Of a DNA stretch of 7,478 nucleotides, positions 1-6,894 are shown one piece after another. The notes beneath the pieces are model-generated. The model saw nothing but the letters and a program-made list of their open reading frames with translations, did no database searches and was not told the origin of the DNA. The stretch's first letter is position 1. Each line of letters begins with the position of its first letter. The position numbers and the translations under genes were made by a program. This stretch comes from Atribacterota bacterium (GTDB lineage: Bacteria > Atribacterota > Phoenicimicrobiia > Phoenicimicrobiales > Stramentimicrobiaceae), in assembly GCA_028696495.1 (NCBI GenBank), contig JAQVGY010000040.1, forward strand, positions 1 through 7,478, given 5' to 3'.

Positions 1-2022
1 AATCTGAACCATGGTTTTTATTATCTCATTCCTCTGCCTTTAAAAAAGGCGGTTGAAGTAGGTAAAAGGGTAATAATTCCCTTTCGAAATAGTAAAAAAG
101 TTGGAATTGTTGTAAATATAATTGAAAGTACGGAATTGCAGGATTTAAAAGAGATTGAAGAGGTCCTGGACCCTGTCCCCATTTTATCTCAAGAAATCCT
201 TTTATTAGCCGATTGGATGGCTAAATACTACCTGTGCCCTAAAGGGATTATAGTCTCCTCAATCATACCCCATCGGGTTTCCGCAAAAAAAATAACAGAC
301 TTTTTGAACAATGGAAGCATGGCTGGTGCAATTTCACAAAGAGAAAGAAATATTTATAAAAAACAAAGCTCAGAAAATAATATTACAATTGAAGATAACC
401 AATATAATCTTTTTCCATCACAATCTGTGCCGATAACCGAAAAAAAGTATAAACCGGTACTCTTTCAATACCATAGTTATAGAGAAAGAGACCTTTATTA
501 CATACATTTGATTATGGAAACTATTGAAGAGGGAAAGCAGGTATTACTCCTGCTCCCCGAGCAGTATAGCTATAAAGAGTTGAAAGGAAAATTGACTAAA
601 AAATTGGGCGAATCTTTAGCTATCTTTGACAAAAATGTAAGTCAGACTGAAAAGTATCTCCGCTATATTATGGTACAAAATGAAGCTCTTAAGGTAGTTA
701 TTGGTACCAGGTCCAGTATTTTCCTGCCTTTTTCTAATCTTGGTCTGATAATAGTGGAACAGGAAAACTCTACTTTATACAAGGAGGAAAGAACTCCCCG
801 TTATCATGCTCGTGAAGTTGCTGAAAAGAGGGGTTTGTTAGAATCAGCTCAAGTAATTTTAGCTTCCGGCACCCCTTCAATAGAAAGTTACTGGCAAGGG
901 TTAAATAACAACTTTTATTTAAAAACTAAAGAGGCCACTTCTGATAGTAAAGAAAAAAAATTGCTGCAAACATTGCTGGTAGATTTAGAAAAAGAAAAAT
1001 CGTTTCAAAGAGTTATTAGTTTCCGATTACAGCAAGAGATTGCTCAATGCCTCAGGGAGAAGAAAGGTGTGGTGTTATTTCATAAGAGGCGTGGTTTTGC
1101 CAGCTATATCTACTGCGGACACTGCGGGCAGGTAATAAAATGCCCGGTCTGTAATTCACTGTTGTCTTATCAAGAGATAGAAAAGAAAGGTATTCAAGTC
1201 TGCAATAAATGCGGAAAAAGGATACCCTATAGCAGATATTGTCCCAAATGTAGAGAAAAAGCTCTTAAACCGATGGGTTTTGGGACCCAATATGTAGAAG
1301 AAATAACCCGGCGAATGTTCCCCAGAGCGGCTATTCAACGTTTTGATAAAGATGTTGCTCCCAATCCAAGGATTCAGCAACAATTGCTCAGGAAATTTAA
1401 AGAGGGAGAAATAAATATATTAATTGCTACTCAATTATTATTTAAGAGGCTAAACTATCATGCGGTGGGGTTAATAGGTTTTATTTTGATTGACCACCTT
1501 CTCAATATCCCCGATTATCGTTCTGCAGAAGATGCCTTTCAATTTGTTTACCAGATAGCTTTGCAACTCATAGAAGAAAAAGCCCCTAAGATTTTATTAA
1601 TTCAGACCTGTCTTCCCGAACATCACAGCCTGCAAGCCGTAAAAGAGCTTAATTACCCCTTATTCTATCAGAGAGAGATAATGCTTAGAAAAGAGTTGGA
1701 ATATCCCCCCTTTACCAGGATAATAAAGATTGATTTTTCTGGAGTTAGTGAAGAACATATAAAAAGCAGTATCCAGGAGTTTAGAGAATTTATTAAAAAA
1801 TTTAGCAGCCGGGAAGCTATAGCAAAAGATATTTTTTTAAATGACCTTCATCCGCTTGTAGTTAAAGATAAAGGGGAGAGCAAGGTTAGTTTTTTGATTA
1901 GAGTAAAAAATGAAAAAGATAATTTTGAGAAGATAAAAGAGATATTGTTCCCCTTTGTTTTAAAATTTCAAAGAAATCAGGTAAAATTAATAGTTGATGT
2001 CGAACCCACAAAATTATATTAG
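1..2022 (+). CDS. priA: PriA-like primosomal protein N', helicase motifs degenerate (5' end outside window)
   Basis: PriA recognises stalled or D-loop forks and starts reloading of the replicative helicase. The frame is open from base 1 and its first 45 codons already match the PriA 3' DNA-binding domain (FYYLIP, GKRVIIPF, VGIVV), so the TTG at 136 is not the start; about a dozen residues are missing on the left. Using residue 1 for that TTG, a conserved GTRSSIFLPF lies at 190-199 and SGTPS at 244-248. Four zinc-binding CxxC pairs span 327-372 (C327/C330, C336/C339, C356/C359, C369/C372). A conserved LEYPPFTR (521-528) and a VDVEPTKLY C-terminus follow. The ATPase signatures are gone: YHSYRERD replaces GVTGSGKT (112-119), EQEN replaces DEEH (208-211), and LQLIE replaces GRAGR (476-480). 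The stretch between the 3' DNA-binding domain and lobe 1 is only about 55 residues, too short for the usual winged helix and Q motif. Membership in the family is sure; loss of helicase activity is inferred. Actinobacterial PriA proteins are known to lack helicase motifs too. Confidence 0.93.
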   Translation, partial: NLNHGFYYLIPLPLKKAVEVGKRVIIPFRNSKKVGIVVNIIESTELQDLKEIEEVLDPVPILSQEILLLADWMAKYYLCPKGIIVSSIIPHRVSAKKITDFLNNGSMAGAISQRERNIYKKQSSENNITIEDNQYNLFPSQSVPITEKKYKPVLFQYHSYRERDLYYIHLIMETIEEGKQVLLLLPEQYSYKELKGKLTKKLGESLAIFDKNVSQTEKYLRYIMVQNEALKVVIGTRSSIFLPFSNLGLIIVEQENSTLYKEERTPRYHAREVAEKRGLLESAQVILASGTPSIESYWQGLNNNFYLKTKEATSDSKEKKLLQTLLVDLEKEKSFQRVISFRLQQEIAQCLREKKGVVLFHKRRGFASYIYCGHCGQVIKCPVCNSLLSYQEIEKKGIQVCNKCGKRIPYSRYCPKCREKALKPMGFGTQYVEEITRRMFPRAAIQRFDKDVAPNPRIQQQLLRKFKEGEINILIATQLLFKRLNYHAVGLIGFILIDHLLNIPDYRSAEDAFQFVYQIALQLIEEKAPKILLIQTCLPEHHSLQAVKELNYPLFYQREIMLRKELEYPPFTRIIKIDFSGVSEEHIKSSIQEFREFIKKFSSREAIAKDIFLNDLHPLVVKDKGESKVSFLIRVKNEKDNFEKIKEILFPFVLKFQRNQVKLIVDVEPTKLY

Positions 2023-2028
2023 TGTGAT

Positions 2029-2034
2029 AGGAGG
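2029..2034 (+). promoter_or_regulatory. Ribosome binding site of def
   Basis: A perfect AGGAGG sits 7 bases before the ATG at 2042. It decides the def start: the frame is open further upstream to a TTG at 1994 inside the priA coding region, but that codon has no such site and would add 16 residues not expected at a deformylase N-terminus. Confidence 0.85.
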
Positions 2035-2041
2035 AGAAGGA

Positions 2042-2527
2042 ATGGCTGTTTTAAAATTACAAAAATACGGCTCCCCTATTTTAAGGGAAAAAGCCTTACC
2101 TGTTAAGAAAGTTGATAAAGAAATCAAAGAATTGGTCGACAACATGATTGAAACCATGTATGTTGAAGGAGGTGTAGGCCTGGCAGCTCCTCAGGTGGGT
2201 GTCTCTAAACGTATAATTATAATAGATACAGAAGAAGAAGATGTTGTAGTATTGATTAACCCCGTTATCATCAAACGGGAAGGGAAGTCAGAAGAAGAGG
2301 AAGGTTGTCTCAGTGTGCCGGGCGTGTATTCGCCTGTACGGAGGTCGTCCAAAGTTACAGTTGAGGCTATGGGATTAGATGGAAATAAGTTTCAGATTAC
2401 CCAGGAAGGTTTTTTAGCTGTTGCATTACAGCATGAAATTGACCACCTCGATGGTTACCTCTTTGTAGACAGATTGAGTCCTGCAAAAAGAATAATGTTA
2501 AAAGAGCAGTTAAAAAATATTGAATAA
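2042..2527 (+). CDS. def: Peptide deformylase
   Basis: This cytoplasmic metalloenzyme removes the N-formyl group from nascent proteins, which lets methionine aminopeptidase act next. The 161-residue protein has all three family motifs. Motif 1, GVGLAAPQ, lies at 44-51. Motif 2, EGCLSVP, lies at 87-93 and contains the metal ligand Cys89. Motif 3, HEIDH, lies at 131-135 with ligands His131 and His135 and catalytic Glu132. The N-terminal pattern YGSPILREKA is also typical. Length is at the short end of the family, and the chain stops soon after motif 3, without a long C-terminal extension. The start is set by the AGGAGG at 2029. The gene begins 19 bases after the priA-like stop and 27 bases before fmt, so it is probably part of one operon with both. 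Def and Fmt act on the two ends of the same formylation cycle, and the pairing is common in bacteria. No odd residue is visible. Confidence 0.97.
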   Translation: MAVLKLQKYGSPILREKALPVKKVDKEIKELVDNMIETMYVEGGVGLAAPQVGVSKRIIIIDTEEEDVVVLINPVIIKREGKSEEEEGCLSVPGVYSPVRRSSKVTVEAMGLDGNKFQITQEGFLAVALQHEIDHLDGYLFVDRLSPAKRIMLKEQLKNIE

Positions 2528-2540
2528 GTGCTAAAAAGTT

Positions 2541-2548
2541 GAGGTGAT
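2541..2548 (+). promoter_or_regulatory. Ribosome binding site of fmt
   Basis: GAGGTGAT, a good match to the complement of the 16S rRNA 3' end, lies 6 bases before the GTG at 2555. It supports this GTG as the fmt start, which places the family's N-terminal RIIFIGT strand right at the protein's beginning. Confidence 0.8.
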
Positions 2549-2554
2549 GCTATT

Positions 2555-3505
2555 GTGAGAATTATCTTTATCGGCACATCATCTTTTGGTGTACCCATAT
2601 TAGAGCGATTAATTAGTTTAAAGAAGAATATTGTAGCGGTTGTTACCCAACCGGATAAACCTGGTGGAAGGGGAAAAAAGGTTTTATCCTCTCCTATAAA
2701 AATAAAGGCTTCTCAGGCCGGTTTATTTTTATTTCAACCGGAAAATATCAACACAGATAGTGCCATTCAGGAGATTAAGAGATTACAGCCTGATTTAATA
2801 ATACTGGTTGCCTACGGCCAAATACTATCCGGGAAAATACTCGAAATACCAATTCTGGGCTGTTTGAATATTCACCCATCTCTTCTGCCTAAATACAAAG
2901 GCCCTGCCCCGATTAACTGGACACTTATTAAAGGAGAAGAGGAGACGGGAATTACTTTTTTATTTATGAACGAAAAGATTGATGCAGGGGATATAATTCT
3001 TCAGAAAAAAATCAGTATACTACCTGAAGAGAATTTTGAACATTTGAGCTTAAGATTGGCTGCCGAAAGTGCTAATTTGTTGGAAGAGGTATTATCATCT
3101 ATAGAAAGCGGAGAATATAAAAGATTTCCCCAACAGAAAGAAAAATATTTTTATGCTAGAAAGATATGCAAAGATGATTGCTGTATAGATTGGAATCAAA
3201 AAGCCATTGACATTATCAATCTGGTGAGAGGACTTGCCTGCTTACCCGGTTCTTTTACTGAATTTAAAGGCAGAAGAATTAAAATAAGTGAAGCAAGTAT
3301 GGTAAAAAACTCAGATAAAAGTGTTGATTATTCCAGTCAAAAACCAGGTACCATAGTTGAGCTCAGCAGAATTGCTATAATGGTATTAGCCGGAGATAGA
3401 AGACTCGTTGCAATTAAAAAGCTGATTCCGGCAGGTTCCAAAGAAATGGATGCCTCTGCATTTATTAATGGTTACCACATTAAAGTTGGTGACACATTTA
3501 ATTAA
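2555..3505 (+). CDS. fmt: Methionyl-tRNA formyltransferase
   Basis: Fmt transfers a formyl group from 10-formyltetrahydrofolate to the methionine on initiator tRNA. The 316-residue protein has the usual family length. The N-terminal formyltransferase domain covers roughly residues 1-185: the opening strand RIIFIGTSSFG, the TQPDKPGGRGKK loop (31-42) that contacts the tRNA acceptor end in the family, and the catalytic triad Asn105, His107 (in LNIHPSLLPKYKG) and Asp143 (in KIDAGDI) at canonical spacing. The C-terminal domain, roughly 205-316, is an OB-like fold, entered near the conserved DWNQKA and VRGLACLPGS segments. Translation begins at GTG with a strong ribosome binding site. The gene follows def by 27 bases. 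After it comes a 105-base spacer, the largest gap among the genes upstream of dprA's stop. Nothing unusual is seen in the active site. The identification is essentially certain. Confidence 0.97.
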   Translation: MRIIFIGTSSFGVPILERLISLKKNIVAVVTQPDKPGGRGKKVLSSPIKIKASQAGLFLFQPENINTDSAIQEIKRLQPDLIILVAYGQILSGKILEIPILGCLNIHPSLLPKYKGPAPINWTLIKGEEETGITFLFMNEKIDAGDIILQKKISILPEENFEHLSLRLAAESANLLEEVLSSIESGEYKRFPQQKEKYFYARKICKDDCCIDWNQKAIDIINLVRGLACLPGSFTEFKGRRIKISEASMVKNSDKSVDYSSQKPGTIVELSRIAIMVLAGDRRLVAIKKLIPAGSKEMDASAFINGYHIKVGDTFN

Positions 3506-3610
3506 AGATTCTATCTCATGAAAAGCAATTATAATAATTTATATCGATAACCAAAAAAATATTTAATGATTTTCAATACCGCTATGAGTATAAAATAAAA
3601 GGTAAACATC

Positions 3611-4981
3611 GTGAGCTTATATAAGAACAGGAAAATAATATTAGAAGTTTTGGATAGGGTAGAGAATCAGAATTCTTATCTAAATATCTTACTCCCCTCT
3701 TTTTTTAAAAAATATAAACCAGGTGATTTAGATAAATCTTTAATACAGGAAATAAGCTATGGAGTAATCCGCTTTAAAAAAAGATTGGATTGGATTATAT
3801 ACCAATTTCTGTTTAGTAAGAAAAAGAAATTGCCCCTTACGGTTCAAAATATACTGAGAATGGGTTTTTATCAGGTTCTCTATTTGGAGAAAATACCGGA
3901 TTATGCCATAGTCAATGAATCGGTTGAGCTGGCTAAAGAAAGTCCCTATCCCGCATATTCCAGTATGGTAAATGCTGTTTTAAGAAATGTTATTCGGCAA
4001 TCTGTCCCCATCAGCTGGCCTGACATAGGGGAAGAACCGGTAAAACATGTTTCTGTTTATTATTCTTTTCCAGAATGGTTGGTAGAAAGATGGATTAATC
4101 GATTTGGTTTGGAGATGTGTATTAGAATCTGTGAAGCCAGCAATATTAAACCAAATCTTACTTTGCGGATTAATTCTTTGAGAACAAACATGCCACAATT
4201 CCAGAAAGAACTATCCCGGCTAAAGATATCTTTTCAGGAAAGTCAGTACCTTCCCGATGTTGCCATTACTGTTGAAGATTATTCTAATATTGCTCAAACC
4301 CCACTCTTTCAGAAAGGTTTATTTTCTATTCAGGATGAAAGCTCAATGCTGGCAACAGAATTTTTAGGTCCTGTTCCCGGTGATACAATAATTGATATGT
4401 GCAGCGGCCCGGGTGGAAAGACTGCTCATATATCTCAGATATTACAAAATACAGGTGAAGTTATTGCTTTTGAGATAAATCAGAGAAGATTGGAAATGGT
4501 TATGGCAGAATCCAGAAGGCTTGGTATTGAAAACATTTCTCCAGTTTTGATGGATTCTCGGAAATTAAATAAGGAATATCTGGGAAAAGCTGATAGAATA
4601 TTAGTTGATGCTCCCTGCTCGGGAACAGGAGTAATCAGAAAAAAACCAGATTTAAAATGGAAAAACTGGAGTATAAAACATTTCAATGAATTAAACCAGA
4701 TACAGATAGAGCTGCTCGACACAGCTGCGCTTTACTTGAAACCAGGAGGAGAATTACTCTATTCTACCTGTAGTATGGAAAAAGAAGAGAATGATGATGT
4801 GATTGTAAAATTTATTGAAAAACATCCCAATTTTACCATTCAGGACAGCTCGAGCTTTGTTCACAAAAAAGGTATAGTAAGATTTAAAACAAAGATTAAA
4901 GAAGCAATTCAACTAATCCCGGGATATTCCGGTACTAATATTGATGGATTTTATATGGTAAAGTTGAAGAAAGATAACTGA
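3611..4981 (+). CDS. rsmB: 16S rRNA (cytosine-967-C5)-methyltransferase RsmB
   Basis: RsmB (also called Sun or Fmu) methylates C967 of 16S rRNA using S-adenosylmethionine. The 456-residue protein matches the usual family length. Its N-terminal NusB-like RNA-binding domain (about 1-140) shows the conserved ISYGVIRFKKRLDWII and YAIVNESVELAK segments. This domain separates RsmB from other NOL1/NOP2/Sun-family m5C enzymes. The methyltransferase domain has the cofactor loop DMCSGPGGKT (262-271), motif IV DAPCSGTG (333-340) with Cys336, and motif VI STCSM (385-389) with Cys387; by family precedent the motif VI cysteine attacks the base and the motif IV cysteine aids product release. Translation starts at GTG; AAAGGT at 3598-3603 is a modest ribosome binding site 7 bases upstream. 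The gene lies 105 bases after fmt and 11 bases before the PASTA gene. In many Firmicutes other genes sit between fmt and rsmB; none is here. Confidence 0.95.
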   Translation: MSLYKNRKIILEVLDRVENQNSYLNILLPSFFKKYKPGDLDKSLIQEISYGVIRFKKRLDWIIYQFLFSKKKKLPLTVQNILRMGFYQVLYLEKIPDYAIVNESVELAKESPYPAYSSMVNAVLRNVIRQSVPISWPDIGEEPVKHVSVYYSFPEWLVERWINRFGLEMCIRICEASNIKPNLTLRINSLRTNMPQFQKELSRLKISFQESQYLPDVAITVEDYSNIAQTPLFQKGLFSIQDESSMLATEFLGPVPGDTIIDMCSGPGGKTAHISQILQNTGEVIAFEINQRRLEMVMAESRRLGIENISPVLMDSRKLNKEYLGKADRILVDAPCSGTGVIRKKPDLKWKNWSIKHFNELNQIQIELLDTAALYLKPGGELLYSTCSMEKEENDDVIVKFIEKHPNFTIQDSSSFVHKKGIVRFKTKIKEAIQLIPGYSGTNIDGFYMVKLKKDN

Positions 4982-4992
4982 AAGAAAACACT

Positions 4993-5535
4993 ATGGCTAA
5001 AACTGAAGTAAGACTAACCGATATATTTATCCGTATCTTGTCTATCATTATATTCGGCATTGGAGCAGTGCTTTTGGGAGGATATGGTGCATTTCTCACC
5101 TATCAGACTATCTTTGCTGTTCCCGTTGTTAAAGTTCCTTCAGTTGTTGATATGGAATTGGATGCTGCCCGACAGGTCTTGTATAAAACAGGTTTTAAAA
5201 TGCTGACAATCGATGATAGTATCTTTCAACAAGGGGAACAATATATAGTGATTGCCCAAAAACCGCCGGCCGGAACCGGATTAAAAAAGAACCGTACCGT
5301 AGAAGTGGAAATTAGAACAGCCGGTGTTTATAGACAAATTCCTGAACTGGTTGGTAAGACCATTGCTGAGGCAGAAGCTTTGCTTTTAGAATATGGCTAC
5401 CAAATCGGTGAAATAGCCTATACCCTGCATCAAAAGTTGCCCGAAGGTAGGATTATAGCCCAGACTCCTGTCGCAGGAGAAAATAAGACTATTGATGGGA
5501 AGATCAATATTCTGGTAAGCAAGGGGCTGTATTAA
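4993..5535 (+). CDS. Membrane-anchored protein with two PASTA domains, no kinase domain
   Basis: The 180-residue protein has a short positively charged N-terminus (Lys3, Arg7, Arg14), one hydrophobic membrane segment at about 15-37, and two PASTA repeats at about 44-109 and 113-178. The repeats show the family pattern: a VPSVVDMELDAARQ or IPELVGKTIAEAEALL opening, a central IAQKPPAGT or IAQTPVAGE, and a closing beta strand. Charge distribution suggests the N-terminus is inside and the PASTA part outside. PASTA domains bind muropeptides or lipid II in penicillin-binding proteins and PrkC/Stk-type kinases, so a cell-wall sensing or scaffold role is inferred, not shown. There is no kinase or transpeptidase domain; the upstream frame belongs to rsmB, so this is not a truncated kinase tail within the window. 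The gene starts 11 bases after rsmB with only a weak purine-rich site, suggesting translational coupling. No gene symbol is assigned. Confidence 0.88.
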   Translation: MAKTEVRLTDIFIRILSIIIFGIGAVLLGGYGAFLTYQTIFAVPVVKVPSVVDMELDAARQVLYKTGFKMLTIDDSIFQQGEQYIVIAQKPPAGTGLKKNRTVEVEIRTAGVYRQIPELVGKTIAEAEALLLEYGYQIGEIAYTLHQKLPEGRIIAQTPVAGENKTIDGKINILVSKGLY

Positions 5536-5565
5536 AAGGTTTAATAATTTTAAAAGGTAACCCAA

Positions 5566-6693
5566 ATGGAAAAAGAAGAACTAAAATACTGGTTAGCCTG
5601 GAACAGAGTAAAAGAAATAGGCCCGGTACGTTTTGCAAAACTGTACCGGCATTTTTCTTCTCTGGAAGAAGCCTGGAATTATGATATGAAAAATACTGAT
5701 ATGATGAATTTGCTGCATATCAGAGAAGAAACCATGGCTAAAATAGAACAGGAAAGAAAACAGATTGACCCTGATGAGGAATGGGACTCACTCCAGAAGA
5801 GGAATATTAAAGTTGTAACTATCAAAGAAGAAGGGTATCCCGTTCTATTAAAAAATATTTACAGCCCGCCGCCGGTTATTTATTATCAAGGAAATTTTGT
5901 AAATATTATGAAAGAAGCAAAAGGTTTAGCTATGGTTGGTTCCAGAAAGGCTACTTATTATGGACGAAAGGTGGCCCGGGATATGGCTGGAGAGATAGCT
6001 AAATCCGGCTATATTGTAATTAGCGGATTAGCCAGAGGTATTGATACCAATGCTCATCTGGGAGCTCTGGAAGCAGAAGGGATGACTATCGCAGTTTTAG
6101 GGTGTGGGCTGGATAGGATTTACCCTTCAGAAAATACAAATCTTGCCAGACGTATTGTTGAAAAGGGTGCAATTATTACCGAATTTCCTCTATCTACCAA
6201 ACCGGAGAAGAATAATTTTCCCAGAAGAAATCGTATCATTAGCGGATTATCGCTGGGGACAATAGTAGTAGAAGCTACCGAAAAGAGCGGAGCCTTGATT
6301 ACTGCTGATTATGCTCTGGAGCAAGGGAGGGAAGTCTTCTCCGTTCCGGGAAGTATACATTCTTTTCTCTCTATTGGCTGTCATAATCTCATTAAACAGG
6401 GTGCCAAACTGGTAAATAACTGTCAGGATATATTAGAAGAGTTGGAACAGGAAAATAATCTCTTTTCAGTGGTTAAAGATAAGAAAAATGATAATCAGGG
6501 GAGCAATATTACAGTTGAACTTACTGATTATGAGCAGAAACTCTTAAAATATATTTCTATTGAACCATTACATATTGATGAAATAACTGAATTGGCAGTT
6601 CTTCCCTTTACTAAGGTAAGCGAAGCACTGCTTTCTTTAGAATTGAAGAATCTCATTAGAGAGGTTGAGGGGAAGAGATTCATCAGAATATAA
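5566..6693 (+). CDS. dprA: DNA-processing protein DprA (Smf)
   Basis: DprA binds incoming or exposed single-stranded DNA and loads RecA on it; it is needed for natural transformation but occurs in many bacteria not known to be competent. The 375-residue protein shows a helical N-terminal domain (about 5-65, with VKEIGPVRFAKLYRHF), then the Rossmann-like core. Core motifs are MVGSR (123-127), SGLARGIDTNAH (153-164), LGCGLDRIYPSEN (178-190), FPRRNRIISGLS (218-229), SGALITADYALEQGREVFSVPG (241-262), and a final HNLIKQGAKLV. A C-terminal winged-helix-like domain, about 318-375, completes the long form of the family. AAAGG at 5553-5557 sits 8 bases before the ATG. The gene begins 30 bases after the PASTA gene and is probably the last gene of this run. 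Its final codons and stop lie in a 12-base tandem duplication. No other competence gene is visible, so its role here, transformation or general recombination, is open. Confidence 0.96.
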   Translation: MEKEELKYWLAWNRVKEIGPVRFAKLYRHFSSLEEAWNYDMKNTDMMNLLHIREETMAKIEQERKQIDPDEEWDSLQKRNIKVVTIKEEGYPVLLKNIYSPPPVIYYQGNFVNIMKEAKGLAMVGSRKATYYGRKVARDMAGEIAKSGYIVISGLARGIDTNAHLGALEAEGMTIAVLGCGLDRIYPSENTNLARRIVEKGAIITEFPLSTKPEKNNFPRRNRIISGLSLGTIVVEATEKSGALITADYALEQGREVFSVPGSIHSFLSIGCHNLIKQGAKLVNNCQDILEELEQENNLFSVVKDKKNDNQGSNITVELTDYEQKLLKYISIEPLHIDEITELAVLPFTKVSEALLSLELKNLIREVEGKRFIRI

Positions 6694-6708
6694 AGAAGAA
6701 TATAAAGA
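6685..6708 (+). repeat. Perfect 12-base tandem duplication across the dprA stop
   Basis: The unit AGAATATAAAGA occurs twice without a gap, at 6685-6696 and 6697-6708. Because the unit is four codons long, it keeps frame: each copy reads Arg-Ile-stop-Arg, so the dprA stop is in the first copy and a second in-frame stop follows in the second. It is probably a slippage duplication; no function is apparent. Confidence 0.8.
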
Positions 6709-6740
6709 GAAATATTTTAATTTTCTTTTATCATATTTAG

Positions 6741-6769
6741 TTGCTAGAATGAATAGCCTCCTGTATAAT
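6741..6769 (+). promoter_or_regulatory. Sigma-70-type promoter for tRNA-Pro (and probably threonine synthase)
   Basis: A perfect -10 box TATAAT lies at 6764-6769. A -35 box TTGCTA, four of six matches to TTGACA, lies at 6741-6746, with an ideal 17-base spacer. Transcription would begin near 6776, about 13 bases before the mature tRNA. The site is in the gap between dprA and the tRNA, where a promoter for a stable RNA is expected. No good terminator separates tRNA from the following gene, so the same promoter may serve both. Confidence 0.75.
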
Positions 6770-6788
6770 ATACTTGTTAAAACTAAGT

Positions 6789-6866
<78 letters not shown>

Positions 6867-6894
6867 GAGTTTCAAATTAATTTGGGTGAGTATA

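Noticed and set aside
136..138. TTG as the start of the PriA-like gene
   Set aside because: The frame continues upstream to base 1 with clear PriA 3' DNA-binding domain sequence, so the true start lies outside the window.
1156..1383. - strand open frame within priA
   Set aside because: It lies wholly opposite the conserved zinc region of the PriA-like gene and resembles no known family.
1994..2041. Longer def starting inside priA at TTG 1994
   Set aside because: The perfect AGGAGG and ATG at 2042 give a normal deformylase N-terminus; the extension has no supporting site.
3530..3594. Promoter for rsmB using TATAAT at 3530 or TATAAA at 3589
   Set aside because: Neither has a -35 box with more than one or two matches at 15-19 bases spacing; such -10-like strings are expected by chance in AT-rich spacers.
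3980..4722. Two - strand open frames within rsmB (3980-4198 and 4480-4722)
   Set aside because: Both are antisense to well conserved RsmB coding sequence, with no ribosome binding site or recognisable domain.
6704..6728. Possible terminator hairpin after dprA (AAAGAGAA pairing with TTTTCTTT)
   Set aside because: The stem has one G-C pair, one G-U pair and otherwise only A-T pairs, so it is too weak to call in such AT-rich sequence.
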